In this document: positions 1 through 8,694 of the stretch, piece by piece
Layout: the number at the start of each line of letters is the position of its first letter
Position numbering within the stretch: the stretch's first letter is position 1
Source of the DNA: Neisseria flavescens
GTDB taxonomy: Bacteria; Pseudomonadota; Gammaproteobacteria; Burkholderiales; Neisseriaceae
Assembly (NCBI RefSeq): GCF_005221285.1
Contig: NZ_CP039886.1
Coordinates: 1,116,001-1,180,000 of the forward strand
DNA: 64,000 bases
Direction of reading: 5' to 3'
Made by a program: the position numbers and the translations under genes
Notes under the pieces: model-generated
The model's input: only the letters and a program-made list of their open reading frames with translations
What the model was told of the DNA's origin: nothing
Database searches by the model: none

Positions 1-177
1 CGCCAATACAATCCGGAAGGCAAACTGCCGCCCCAACAATGGGACAACGTACCCGATTCCGAGCTGCCCAACATCGCTTTGACCGACGAAAACAGCCGCT
101 GGCCGTCTGAAAAACGCATTGCCGCCAGCTCGTCATTTGCCTTCGGCGGCAGCAATGCCGTTTTGATTATCGGATAA
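1..177 (+). CDS. beta-ketoacyl-ACP synthase, C-terminal end only
   Basis: The window opens inside this gene; 58 residues and a TAA stop remain. The final stretch contains SSSFAFGGSNAVLIIG, the C-terminal FGGxN signature of thiolase-fold condensing enzymes (KAS I/II), which holds the last part of the active site. Such enzymes condense malonyl-ACP with an acyl chain. The FAFGGSN form resembles ketosynthases of aryl-polyene-type clusters somewhat more than housekeeping FabF, but the catalytic Cys and two His residues lie outside the window, so pathway assignment is inference. Confidence 0.85.
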   Translation, partial: RQYNPEGKLPPQQWDNVPDSELPNIALTDENSRWPSEKRIAASSSFAFGGSNAVLIIG

Positions 178-189
178 GTCCTTATATTT

Positions 190-216
190 AGGCTGTCTTT
201 TCAGACGGCCTTTTTC
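190..216 (+). terminator. terminator with half-degraded DUS pair
   Basis: AGGCTGTC pairs with GACGGCCT (one G-T wobble) and is followed by five T residues. The right arm is an intact DUS; the left arm has lost the match by one base. It lies just after the ketosynthase stop. Confidence 0.7.
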
Positions 217-349
217 TTTTCCGCAACTTAAAAAACAATAACATCAAAACAACAACCAAATCCGCCGAAATATGCCATAATAGGCTTAGCACGTTTCTTC
301 TCGCGATGTGCCCGAAAAGAAAAACTTAACCTACATAGAGAATAATCCC

Positions 350-2572
350 ATGACTAAATCCACCATTATCTATACCTACACCGACGAAGCTCCTGCATTG
401 GCCACTCAATCCCTGTTGCCAATCGTGCAGGCGTTTACCCGCCACGCCGATATTGATGTCAAAACCAGCGACATCTCTCTCTCCGGCCGTATTTTGGCGG
501 CGTTTCCAGAATACCTGACTGAAGCGCAACGCGTACCTGATGCGCTTGCCGAATTGGGCGAACTGGTGAAACAACCCGATGCAAACGTAATCAAACTGCC
601 GAACATCAGCGCGTCCGTACCGCAACTGACCGCCGCGATTAAAGAATTGCAGGCAAAAGGCTTTGCCGTCCCCGACTATCCCGCCGACCCGCAAACCGAC
701 GAAGAAAAAGCCGTACGCGAACGCTACGACCGCATCAAAGGCAGCGCGGTAAACCCTGTCCTGCGTGAAGGCAACTCCGACCGTCGCGCCCCTAAAGCAG
801 TGAAAAACTTTGCGAAAAAAAATCCGCACAGCATGGGCACATGGACCAAAGACTCCAAAACCCACGTTGCCACTATGCAAAGCGGCGACTTTTTCCATAA
901 CGAACAATCTGTTACTGTACCCGATGCGACTTCCGTATCCATCGTGTTCATCGACAAACAAGGCAACAAAAAAGAGCTGCGCGAGCCTGTTGCCCTGAAA
1001 GCCGGCGAAATCATCGACGCGACCGTGATGAGCAAAAAAGCCCTGCTCGCCTTCCTTGCCGAACAAGTGCAAGACGCAAAAGCTAAAGGCGTATTGTTCT
1101 CGCTGCATATGAAAGCCACGATGATGAAAGTGTCCGACCCGATTATCTTCGGACACGCCGTCAAAGTGTTCTTCGCGCCTGTATTTGAAAAATTCGGCGA
1201 CAAACTGGCTGCCGCAGGCGTCAACGTCAACAACGGCTTCGGCAACCTGCTTGCCAATTTGGACAAACTGGATGCGGACACCCGCGCTGCCGTTGAAGCT
1301 GAAATCGCCGCCGTTTACGCCGCCAACCCTGATTTGGCGATGGTTGATTCCGACAAAGGCATTACCAACCTGCACGTTCCCAGCGATGTCATCGTCGATG
1401 CCTCTATGCCTGCAATGATTCGTAACTCCGGCCGTATGTGGGATAAAGACGGCAAAGCGCAAGACACCAAAGCCGTGATTCCCGACAGTAGCTACGCAGG
1501 CGTTTATCAAGCAACCATCGACTTCTGCCGCGAACACGGTGCATTTGACCCGACAACCATGGGTACCGTTCCTAACGTCGGCCTGATGGCGCAGGCAGCC
1601 GAAGAATACGGTTCACACAACAAAACTTTCGAAATCGAAGCTGACGGCCGGGTTCAAGTCATTGATGCAGCAGGCAATGTCCTGATGCAACACGACGTTG
1701 AAGCCGGCGACATTTGGCGTATGTGCCAAACTAAAGACGCTCCGGTTAAAGACTGGGTACAACTCGCCGTCAACCGCGCCCGCCTGAGCAACACGCCCGC
1801 CGTATTCTGGCTCGACGAAAACCGTCCGCACGACAAGAGCCTGCTCGCCAAGGTTAAAGCCTACCTTGCCGAACTGGATACAAATGGTCTCGACATCCGC
1901 GTTCTTGCTCCTGAAGAAGCCGCTAAATTCAGCTTGGGTCGTCTGAAAAACGGCGAAGACACCATTTCCGTCACCGGCAACGTCCTGCGCGACTACCTGA
2001 CCGACTTGTTCCCGATTTTGGAACTGGGTACCAGCGCGAAAATGCTGTCTATCGTCCCATTGATGAACGGCGGCGGTATGTTTGAAACCGGCGCGGGCGG
2101 TTCTGCACCGAAACATGTCCAACAATTCCTCGAAGAAAACCACTTGCGTTGGGACTCTTTGGGCGAATTCCTCGCGCTTGCCGTATCGTTTGAACATTTG
2201 GCGCAAAAAACCGGCAACGCCAAAGCCCAAGTCCTTGCCGACACTTTGGATGCCGCCACCGAAAAACTGCTGCTAAACGACAAATCGCCCAAACGCAAAG
2301 CCGGCGAACTCGACAACCGCGGCAGCCATTTCTACCTCACCCTCTACTGGGCGCAAGAATTGGCGGCGCAAGACAAAGATGCCGAACTGAAAGCCGCATT
2401 TGCGCCATTGGCAGCCGCTTTGACTGCCGACGAAGCCAAAATCGTTGAAGAACTCTCTGCCGTACAAGGCAAAGCGGTCGACATCGGCGGCTACTACGCA
2501 GCCAATCCTGAAAAAGCCGCGCAAGCGATGCGTCCAAGCGCAACCTTTAATCAGGCCTTGTCAGCCTTATAA
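350..2572 (+). CDS. icd: monomeric NADP-dependent isocitrate dehydrogenase
   Basis: 740 residues, the usual length of the monomeric IDH family (about 740), and unrelated in length to the 415-residue dimeric enzyme. It oxidatively decarboxylates isocitrate to 2-oxoglutarate in the TCA cycle, producing NADPH in the cytoplasm. The N-terminus MTKSTIIYTYTDEAPALAT and internal stretches such as GNSDRRAPKAVKNFAKK are typical of the family. The frame stays open upstream to 308, but the ATG at 350 gives the family N-terminus and is chosen. The gene stands alone, followed by a DUS-pair terminator. No truncation seen. Confidence 0.96.
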   Translation: MTKSTIIYTYTDEAPALATQSLLPIVQAFTRHADIDVKTSDISLSGRILAAFPEYLTEAQRVPDALAELGELVKQPDANVIKLPNISASVPQLTAAIKELQAKGFAVPDYPADPQTDEEKAVRERYDRIKGSAVNPVLREGNSDRRAPKAVKNFAKKNPHSMGTWTKDSKTHVATMQSGDFFHNEQSVTVPDATSVSIVFIDKQGNKKELREPVALKAGEIIDATVMSKKALLAFLAEQVQDAKAKGVLFSLHMKATMMKVSDPIIFGHAVKVFFAPVFEKFGDKLAAAGVNVNNGFGNLLANLDKLDADTRAAVEAEIAAVYAANPDLAMVDSDKGITNLHVPSDVIVDASMPAMIRNSGRMWDKDGKAQDTKAVIPDSSYAGVYQATIDFCREHGAFDPTTMGTVPNVGLMAQAAEEYGSHNKTFEIEADGRVQVIDAAGNVLMQHDVEAGDIWRMCQTKDAPVKDWVQLAVNRARLSNTPAVFWLDENRPHDKSLLAKVKAYLAELDTNGLDIRVLAPEEAAKFSLGRLKNGEDTISVTGNVLRDYLTDLFPILELGTSAKMLSIVPLMNGGGMFETGAGGSAPKHVQQFLEENHLRWDSLGEFLALAVSFEHLAQKTGNAKAQVLADTLDAATEKLLLNDKSPKRKAGELDNRGSHFYLTLYWAQELAAQDKDAELKAAFAPLAAALTADEAKIVEELSAVQGKAVDIGGYYAANPEKAAQAMRPSATFNQALSAL

Positions 2573-2585
2573 TTAAAGCAATAAA

Positions 2586-2611
2586 AGGCCGTCTGAACTT
2601 TCAGACGGCCT
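2586..2611. terminator. DUS-pair hairpin after icd
   Basis: Inverted AGGCCGTCTGAA copies separated by two bases form a 12-bp stem. It acts as both uptake signal and likely terminator between icd and the downstream LolA-like gene. Confidence 0.8.
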
Positions 2612-2630
2612 CAAACCTTATGGAAGCACA

Positions 2631-3224
2631 ATGAAAAAAACCATTCTTTCTCTTACTCTCCTCATCAGCGCTCCGGCTTTATGGGCATTTTCCCCTGCCG
2701 AATTGGCACAAACCCTGCAAAAACCGCAAAACGTGCAAGGCAATTTTGTCCAACAACGCCAGCTAAAATCCCTCAGCAAACCCATGACCACCAGCGGCAG
2801 CTTTACCCTTGTCCCACAAAAAGGCCTGCTCTGGAAAATGCAAAAACCATTTGAAACCACCCTGCGCGTGCGTTCAGACGGCATCATGCAATGGAACGGC
2901 AGCCAATGGGTCAACCCAAACGCCAGCAAACTCAACGGCCAAAGCCGCCAAATCAAACTCTTCCTCGACCTCTTGGGCGGCAATACCCAAGGCTTGGAAA
3001 AACAATTTGATTTGAAATTAAACGGCAACGAGAAAAAATGGACGTTGACCTTAACTCCGAAAACCGCCATTACCCGTCAAATCTTCAACCGTATCGAAAT
3101 CAACGGCGATACACTGGTGCGTAAAATCGAATTGGACGAAAAGCAAGGCGACAAAACCATCATGCAGTTCAACCAAATCCAAACCGATAAAACTCTAGAC
3201 AACTTCAGCCGTACCGCCCTCTAA
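2631..3224 (+). CDS. LolA-like periplasmic outer-membrane lipoprotein carrier
   Basis: 197 residues with an N-terminal signal peptide (MKKTILSLTLLISAPALWA, cleavage likely after WA). The body fits the LolA fold family: a QGNFVQQRQLKSLSKP region followed by the SGSF and GLLWKM strands that in LolA form the half-barrel binding lipoprotein acyl chains. Housekeeping LolA escorts lipoproteins from LolCDE to LolB. This looks like the LolA-related branch often found beside lipid- or polyene-export genes, so it may carry another lipid. Only icd separates it from the ketosynthase at the window start. Specific substrate unknown. Confidence 0.75.
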   Translation: MKKTILSLTLLISAPALWAFSPAELAQTLQKPQNVQGNFVQQRQLKSLSKPMTTSGSFTLVPQKGLLWKMQKPFETTLRVRSDGIMQWNGSQWVNPNASKLNGQSRQIKLFLDLLGGNTQGLEKQFDLKLNGNEKKWTLTLTPKTAITRQIFNRIEINGDTLVRKIELDEKQGDKTIMQFNQIQTDKTLDNFSRTAL

Positions 3225-3240
3225 ATTGCCTATTCCAACA

Positions 3241-3275
3241 AAAGGCCGTCTGAAAATAGATTTCAGACGGCCTTT
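3241..3275. terminator. bidirectional DUS-pair terminator
   Basis: AAAGGCCGTCTGAAA and its reverse complement form a 15-bp stem between two convergent genes (LolA-like on plus, rbgA on minus), with T-rich flanks on either side. Confidence 0.85.
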
Positions 3276-3279
3276 TATA

Positions 3280-4221
3280 TTAATCGGCTGAAGGCTGCTG
3301 CCCTTTTCTTTCCGCCTTTCTGGCTTCGCGAATGGCTTTAAGTTCGGCCTCTTTCTGTCTGGCTTTTTTCAGCCAAGTTTCCCATTGGTTTGGCGTTTCC
3401 AGCGTGATTCTGCCGATTTTGCCTTCGCGAAAATCGGTCAGGATATTTTCAGCGGCCTTTTGGTAGTTGACCCGTCCGCCGCTCAAAACCGCACCGCGTT
3501 TCTTGGCAATCCACTCCAGCCAAGAAGTATCGTCCCAATGGCTGCTTGGATCTTTGTCTGCTTGATAGCGCTCTTGCAACAGAGCCAGATAATGGCGGCG
3601 GAGGTAATCCAAAAGCTCAAGCGCCACTTCTTCTTCGTCCAGCGCGTTACGTCCGACTGCACCGCCGGCTGCAAGGTTGTAGCCGCCTTCTTCGACGATA
3701 ATTTTTGGCCACAACATACCGGGGGTATCGTAAAGCCAGAAATCGTCGGCAAGGAAAAGGCGCTGTTCGGCTTTGGTAATACCGGGTTCATTACCGGTTT
3801 TGGCAGATTTTTTGCCGATCATGCCGTTAATCAAGGTGGATTTGCCGACGTTGGGAATACCGCAAATCAGGACACGCAGCGGCTTCTCGATACCTTGACG
3901 ATGCGGAATCATGGCGCGGCAGGCTTGGGTAATTTTGCCATGCGCGCCGGTTTCGGAAGAATCAAGCGCAATGGCACGGGTATCTTGGCGGCTGTTGTAG
4001 TGTTCGAGCCAAACTTTGGTGCGATCGGGATCGGCAAGGTCTTGTTTATTTAAAATTTTAAGTTTGGGCTTACCTTTGGACAACTGGGCAAGCAAGGGGT
4101 TTTCGCTGGAAGCAGGCATACGCGCGTCCAGCATCTCAATCACCATATCAACGCTTTTAATGCGTTCGGCAATGGCTTTTTTTGCCTTGTTCATGTGGCC
4201 GGGAAACCATTGGATAGCCAT
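3280..4221 (-). CDS. rbgA: ribosome biogenesis GTPase YlqF/RbgA
   Basis: 313 residues. GTPase motifs appear in circularly permuted order: G4 (ILNKQD, about residue 57) comes before the P-loop G1 (GIPNVGKST, about 120) and G3 (DTPGM, about 166), which defines the YlqF/YawG class. RbgA helps a late step of 50S subunit assembly in the cytoplasm. The N-terminal IQWFPGHMNKAKKAI is the family signature. An AGAAGA purine stretch precedes the ATG. The C-terminal about 30 residues are Lys/Arg/Glu rich. Transcribed last in the minus-strand block. Confidence 0.93.
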   Translation of the reverse strand: MAIQWFPGHMNKAKKAIAERIKSVDMVIEMLDARMPASSENPLLAQLSKGKPKLKILNKQDLADPDRTKVWLEHYNSRQDTRAIALDSSETGAHGKITQACRAMIPHRQGIEKPLRVLICGIPNVGKSTLINGMIGKKSAKTGNEPGITKAEQRLFLADDFWLYDTPGMLWPKIIVEEGGYNLAAGGAVGRNALDEEEVALELLDYLRRHYLALLQERYQADKDPSSHWDDTSWLEWIAKKRGAVLSGGRVNYQKAAENILTDFREGKIGRITLETPNQWETWLKKARQKEAELKAIREARKAERKGQQPSAD

Positions 4222-4248
4222 GTCTTTTTCTTCTTTCTATTCGTATCT

Positions 4249-4286
4249 GAGGCCGTCTGAAAAATCATTGTTTTTCAGACGGCCTC
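4249..4286. terminator. DUS-pair hairpin
   Basis: Arms of GAGGCCGTCTGAAAAA and its complement lie between the small lipoprotein gene and rbgA on the minus strand. It probably separates the transcripts. Confidence 0.8.
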
Positions 4287-4314
4287 GATATTTGGATAAT
4301 CGGTCAATCAGGAT

Positions 4315-4551
4315 TTAGAGGTTGCCATGCTCGTAGCTGTAATAACCTGCTTCATCCATACATTGCTCAAACGTCTTGGATGTATTGCCACGTTTGGCTT
4401 CATTTTGAACTTGTGATTTGCAGGTGTTGATTTGGCGGGAAACTTCGGCTTCGCTCGCGCCGGTACGGTGCCAACGGTAAGCAGTGACAGGCTCTGTTGC
4501 ACAGGCGGTCAAGATAAGCAGGGATAATGCGGTCATACTGATTTTTTTCAT
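4315..4551 (-). CDS. small lipoprotein of unknown function
   Basis: 78 residues. The signal peptide MKKISMTALSLLILTAC ends in a lipobox (LTAC) and is followed by a short polar domain with three cysteines including the lipidated one (C17, NTC, EQCMDEAGYY). The longer open frame to 4713 runs into rapZ coding sequence; the ATG at 4551 is chosen because AAGGAAG sits just upstream. It follows rapZ by 34 bp on the same strand and may be co-transcribed. Not recognised beyond being an envelope lipoprotein. Confidence 0.8.
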   Translation of the reverse strand: MKKISMTALSLLILTACATEPVTAYRWHRTGASEAEVSRQINTCKSQVQNEAKRGNTSKTFEQCMDEAGYYSYEHGNL

Positions 4552-4585
4552 GGTTTCTTCCTTTGAGGCCGTTTGAAACGGCAAG

Positions 4586-5440
4586 TCAGCGTCCTGCCAA
4601 GCTTTGAGCCTGACGGTGGCGGACAAGGAGTTCGTAACGGCCTTTGAGGCGCTCGGCCAGTTTTTCCACAACATAAACGGAGCGGTGCTGCCCGCCGGTA
4701 CAACCGATGGCAATCGTCACATAACTGCGGCTCTCTTGTTGCAGGCGCGGCAGCCAGCGGCTAATAAAATGGTCGATGTCATCAACCATTTCTTGAGCCA
4801 ACGGCTGCCGGCCCAAATAATCTTGAATAGGCTTGTCCATGCCGGTAAAGGGGCGTAATTCCGGATCGTAATACGGATTGGGCAGGCTGCGCATATCAAA
4901 CATAAAGTCGGCATTATTGGGAACGCCGTATTTGAAACCAAAAGATTCAAGAATGACCAGCAAACCGACACGTTCAATATTGAGCCATTGTTGCACAGCA
5001 TAACGCAGCTGCTGAGCGTTCATTTTGGACGTATCGATGCAATATGCGATGTCTCTAAGCGGGAAGAGCCACTCGCGTTCTTTTTGCAGGCTTTCCAACA
5101 AAGTCAGGTTTGGGCCGGACAAAGGGTGTCCGCGACGGGTTTCTGAGAAGCGGCGAACCAAAACGCCCTCTTCTGCTTCAACAAATAGGACTTCGACCTG
5201 ATGTCCTTCGTCACGCAAATATTGGATTTGCTCTTGCGCCTCTTGGATATTGATACCGGAACGGATATCAACGCTGACACCAAGCTGGGTTTCTTCGCCG
5301 CGTTCAATATGGTACAACACCAGCGAAGGCAACATTTCCAAAGGCAGATTATCGACACAATAATAGCCTAAATCTTCGAGTTGTTTGAGGGCTACGGATT
5401 TTCCTGAGCCGGATAAGCCGCTAATCAGGACGATTTTCAT
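4586..5440 (-). CDS. rapZ: RNase adapter / nucleotide-binding protein RapZ
   Basis: 284 residues, matching the RapZ/YvcJ family. Walker A GLSGSGKS lies at residues 6-13, and the C-terminal domain carries GCTGGQHRSV, the conserved family motif. In enterobacteria RapZ delivers the GlmZ small RNA to RNase E and senses glucosamine-6-phosphate; whether that role holds in Neisseria is not shown. The start at 5440 is set by the Walker A motif close to the N-terminus; longer frames reach into hprK. It overlaps the 3' end of hprK by 20 bp, indicating one transcript and translational coupling. Confidence 0.92.
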   Translation of the reverse strand: MKIVLISGLSGSGKSVALKQLEDLGYYCVDNLPLEMLPSLVLYHIERGEETQLGVSVDIRSGINIQEAQEQIQYLRDEGHQVEVLFVEAEEGVLVRRFSETRRGHPLSGPNLTLLESLQKEREWLFPLRDIAYCIDTSKMNAQQLRYAVQQWLNIERVGLLVILESFGFKYGVPNNADFMFDMRSLPNPYYDPELRPFTGMDKPIQDYLGRQPLAQEMVDDIDHFISRWLPRLQQESRSYVTIAIGCTGGQHRSVYVVEKLAERLKGRYELLVRHRQAQSLAGR

Positions 5441-6383
5441 GATTTTGTTCGTTTTCTTTGAGTTGTGTTTGATGGCGTTCGAGGAATTCTTTGGTGCTGT
5501 CTTTACCGCGCAATTGAAGGATGTAATTGCGCACTGCAGCTTCAACCAATACTGCTAAGTTTCGACCGATTGCAACAGGCAGGGTAACGGAACGGACGCT
5601 GACGTTGAGGATAGATTCTGTTTCGGTACGGATGCTCAATCGATCGAGTTGTTTCATGTATCCGTCGTCGGCCGGAACCAAATTGATAATCAGCTGGAGG
5701 ATTTTTTTCGGACGGATAGAGGTTTCGCCAAAAATATGGCGGATATTGAGTATGCCCAAACCGCGTACTTCGAGGAAATCACGCAGCATAGGCGGGCAAC
5801 GGCCTTCCAGCATTTCCGGGCCGGTACGGAAAAGTTCGACCGCATCATCGGCAATCAAGCTGTGGCCGCGCGAAATCAGCTCCAATGCCAATTCGCTCTT
5901 ACCCAAGCCGGATTGCCCGGTAATGAGTACACCCACTTCAAATACATCCAAAAATACGCCGTGTTTGATGGTGGAAGTAGCCAATGTACGTTGCAGATAA
6001 ATCCGCAAAACGTCCATCAGGTGCGGACTTTCCTGCTTGGAAGTCAGCAAAGGAATACTGTTGGTATGGCAATAATCGCGCAATTTGGGCGAAACAGGCA
6101 AGCCGTTGGCGACGATGACCAAAGACATGGGGATGTCGAAAAGCTCGCCGAAATCATAGTTGAGCTCGCCTGTTTCCAAGCGGCGCAAATATTCGGCTTC
6201 AGCTACGCCGACAACTTGAATTTGGTTGGGATGGATAAAGTTTAAATGGCCGACCAAGGCCAAGACGGGTTTATCGGCTTCGACACCGATACGGTTGTCC
6301 GCGCCGGAATTGCCGGCAGCCCAAGCAAGTTCGAGTTTGTGCTGATTATCGGAAAACAGGCGGCGGACGGATATACTGGGCAT
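5421..6383 (-). CDS. hprK: HPr kinase/phosphorylase
   Basis: 320 residues. The Walker A motif GQSGLGKS (about residue 155) and the downstream family region around LEVRGLGILNIR mark HPrK/P, which phosphorylates or dephosphorylates HPr on Ser46 according to the energy state. Proteobacteria with incomplete PTS use it in a regulatory phosphorelay. It begins 3 bp after ptsN, with a GAAGAG ribosome site inside the ptsN end, and overlaps rapZ. The ptsN-hprK-rapZ order is common in beta-proteobacteria. Confidence 0.95.
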   Translation of the reverse strand: MPSISVRRLFSDNQHKLELAWAAGNSGADNRIGVEADKPVLALVGHLNFIHPNQIQVVGVAEAEYLRRLETGELNYDFGELFDIPMSLVIVANGLPVSPKLRDYCHTNSIPLLTSKQESPHLMDVLRIYLQRTLATSTIKHGVFLDVFEVGVLITGQSGLGKSELALELISRGHSLIADDAVELFRTGPEMLEGRCPPMLRDFLEVRGLGILNIRHIFGETSIRPKKILQLIINLVPADDGYMKQLDRLSIRTETESILNVSVRSVTLPVAIGRNLAVLVEAAVRNYILQLRGKDSTKEFLERHQTQLKENEQNHENRPD

Positions 6384-6386
6384 AAA

Positions 6387-6836
6387 TTACTCTTCGCTCA
6401 GGAGTGTGCGTACTTCTTCGGCAGAAGTCGCGGCCATCAACGCTTCACGGATGGCTTTTTGAGAGAATCTGCCGGCCAGTTTGGACAAGACTTCCAAATG
6501 TTCGCCGGTAGCGTTTTCAGGCACAAGCAGGATGAAAATCAGGGAAACGGGTTTGCCGTCGGGCGCATCAAAGGCAACCGGCTCTTTGGTGCGGATAAAC
6601 GCACCGGTGGCTTTTTTCACGCATGCGTGACGGCCATGAGGAATCGCCACCCCCTGCCCCAAACCGGTCGAACCAAGTTTTTCACGGGCAAACAGGCAGT
6701 CAAACACGTTGGTATTCGGTAATTCTGCTTCATTCTCCAGCAGCTGGGCGGCCTCTTCAAACAGACGCTTTTTGCTGCTGACTTCCAAATCCAAAACGAT
6801 ATGGGACAAAGGTAAAATTTCGCCGATCAGGCTCAT
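6387..6836 (-). CDS. ptsN: PTS IIA-Ntr regulatory protein
   Basis: 149 residues, standard for EIIA-Ntr. The phospho-accepting His is in GVAIPHGRHA (about residue 66). It receives phosphate from NPr/HPr and regulates metabolism rather than sugar import. The ATG at 6836 is chosen over the longer frame to 6941 because an AAAGAGAT ribosome site precedes it. First gene of the ptsN-hprK-rapZ operon; the AT-rich region upstream (about 6840-7020) should hold the promoter. Confidence 0.92.
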   Translation of the reverse strand: MSLIGEILPLSHIVLDLEVSSKKRLFEEAAQLLENEAELPNTNVFDCLFAREKLGSTGLGQGVAIPHGRHACVKKATGAFIRTKEPVAFDAPDGKPVSLIFILLVPENATGEHLEVLSKLAGRFSQKAIREALMAATSAEEVRTLLSEE

Positions 6837-7043
6837 GTGTATCTCTTTTAAATGTCGCAAAACAATGGGATTGTACCGATTGTCGGTGCAAATCTCAATC
6901 CTGAAGGCGCAATTTACACTCGCCCTGCTAACATTTTCCATGTTGTTTTTGATATTTTTTAACGAGCTAAAAATAAGCCAACTATTTGTTTATATAGAAT
7001 TTAAAGTAAAAATCCTATGACTGGACAAACCATGATTCAAATG

Positions 7044-7072
7044 AAAAGGGGTATGTCTGGCATACCCCTTTT
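7044..7072. terminator. non-DUS bidirectional terminator
   Basis: AAAAGGGGTATG and CATACCCCTTTT form a perfect 12-bp stem with a 5-base loop. It lies downstream of ubiA (minus strand) and upstream of ptsN, insulating the two transcripts without a DUS. Confidence 0.88.
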
Positions 7073-7105
7073 CCCTTTCTTTTCAGACGGCCTCAACCTA
7101 GTTTT

Positions 7106-8026
7106 TTAAAACAGTTTGGAAACCAAAAACAACCAGAAATAATGGCAGACCAATCCGCAAAACCACGCCAAACCGATGCGGTTGTTGGCCAAAAACGTTT
7201 GGAAGCACAACTGGCGGTCGCGCGTACGGATGGCGGCATACTGCTGATACTGCCAATAAACGGTTACCGGCAATACCAGCCAATACGGCCAAGTTGCGCC
7301 GATTTTGATACCCAACACCGCCATCAATACGGTAAACCAAAAATGGCAAAGCATAGAGGCGGCAATATCGTGATGGCCAAATGTGATTGCCGAAGTTTTA
7401 ATACCTATTTTCAAATCGTCTTCTTTATCCGCCATGGCATAAATCGTGTCGTAAGCCAGCGTCCATAAGGCATTGGCGGTAAACATCAGCCATGCTTCAG
7501 GAGGCACTCGGCCTTGTACGGCGGCAAAGGCCATGGGAATGCCGAACGAAAATGCCAGCCCCAAATAAAACTGCGGCAAAGGGAAAAAGCGTTTGGTAAA
7601 GGGATATGTGACGGCCAAGAACAAGGCCGGAAGGCTCATCAGCCAAGTAAAACGGTTGAGCGGCACCAAGCATAAAGCCGCCATCAGACACAGCATGACG
7701 GTCAAAAGCAGTGCTTCGGTTTTGGAAACCAAACCTTTGGCAAACGGGCGGTTTTTAGTGCGCTCTACTGCGCCGTCAAAATTGCGGTCGGCAAAGTCAT
7801 TCACGACGCAACCTGCGCTGCGCATTAGAAATGTACCTGCGGTAAAGGCAATAAAAATATCCGCGGCGGGAACGCCTTTAGACGCAATCCACAATGCCCA
7901 ATAAGTCGGCCACAGCAAAAGCAGTGTGCCAATGGGTTTGTCGACGCGCATCAGCTTGGCGTATATCACCATCCGTCCGACAGCGTAACGCGGTAGAAAT
8001 TGTAGAAAAAAGCGCCTTATGTTCAT
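7106..8026 (-). CDS. ubiA: 4-hydroxybenzoate polyprenyltransferase
   Basis: 306 residues with about eight hydrophobic segments. It joins the polyprenyl chain to 4-hydroxybenzoate in the inner membrane, the second step of ubiquinone synthesis. The first Asp-rich motif NDFADRNFDGAVERTKNRP and the second in DTIYAMADKEDD (magnesium-prenyl-diphosphate sites) are both present. MRVDKPIGTLLLLWPT is the usual N-terminal signature. No clear ribosome site precedes 8026; an internal ATG at 7972 would also keep all motifs. ubiC, which makes its substrate, lies 173 bp upstream on the same strand. Confidence 0.93.
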   Translation of the reverse strand: MNIRRFFLQFLPRYAVGRMVIYAKLMRVDKPIGTLLLLWPTYWALWIASKGVPAADIFIAFTAGTFLMRSAGCVVNDFADRNFDGAVERTKNRPFAKGLVSKTEALLLTVMLCLMAALCLVPLNRFTWLMSLPALFLAVTYPFTKRFFPLPQFYLGLAFSFGIPMAFAAVQGRVPPEAWLMFTANALWTLAYDTIYAMADKEDDLKIGIKTSAITFGHHDIAASMLCHFWFTVLMAVLGIKIGATWPYWLVLPVTVYWQYQQYAAIRTRDRQLCFQTFLANNRIGLAWFCGLVCHYFWLFLVSKLF

Positions 8027-8199
8027 TGATGTAATGTGTCGTTGTTTATGTGTCGATTCGGAAGGAATGGCTTTTTAGAGCCTTAGCTCTTATTATAATT
8101 TATTGCCGTCTGAAATCAAACAGATCTTAACAATTTAATTTATTGTATTATAACAGAATTATGACAAACATCGGTAATTGGTTTTATTTTCAGACGGCC

Positions 8200-8694
8200 T
8201 TAGCGGTATAAATCTATTAATTTCAATAAGAAATATTCTGTTAATTCCAATGTTTCGCCGTTCCAATCGAAATACGAACGGCGCGCGGTAACAGGCCGTC
8301 TGAAAGATGGATGGTCGGAATCTTCAAAACGAAGAAACTTAAAATCCGAACGTTTCAACGGCAATGTGCCGTCAAACAGGCGCTCGCCCAAAGGCTGCGT
8401 TCCGCAATCTAATAATTCTGCCCATAGACTGCTATCCGGCCGGCACGCGCTTCTGGCTTGTATCACTGTTTCGCCGTCCAGTTTGAGCAAAACATCGCGC
8501 ACAAAGATTTCATCGCTATTGTCCGCCCCCTTCGTCAAACCCAAATACACAGGCTCGACTGAAAAATCCTTACCAGAAGCGCGTAAAGCGGCGGTTAGCG
8601 AAGAAACGGTCAGTAGATGTCCGGCCTTAGACGGCAAAAGACTTGAAGCTTCGGCATGTGAACAAAGCGTGCCACGCGGTATATCAAGCTCCAT
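8200..8694 (-). CDS. ubiC: chorismate lyase
   Basis: 164 residues, close to E. coli UbiC (165). It removes pyruvate from chorismate to give 4-hydroxybenzoate for ubiquinone. Matching landmarks are an Arg in VIQARS, LGERLF, RRSYFDW and the Glu of LELTEYFLL near the C-terminus. The frame is open to 8745, but the ATG at 8694 has AGAGGTG just upstream and gives family length; it overlaps bioD by 11 bp. A DUS copy lies inside the coding sequence near 8296. Overall similarity is modest, so the call is likely but not certain. Confidence 0.78.
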   Translation of the reverse strand: MELDIPRGTLCSHAEASSLLPSKAGHLLTVSSLTAALRASGKDFSVEPVYLGLTKGADNSDEIFVRDVLLKLDGETVIQARSACRPDSSLWAELLDCGTQPLGERLFDGTLPLKRSDFKFLRFEDSDHPSFRRPVTARRSYFDWNGETLELTEYFLLKLIDLYR

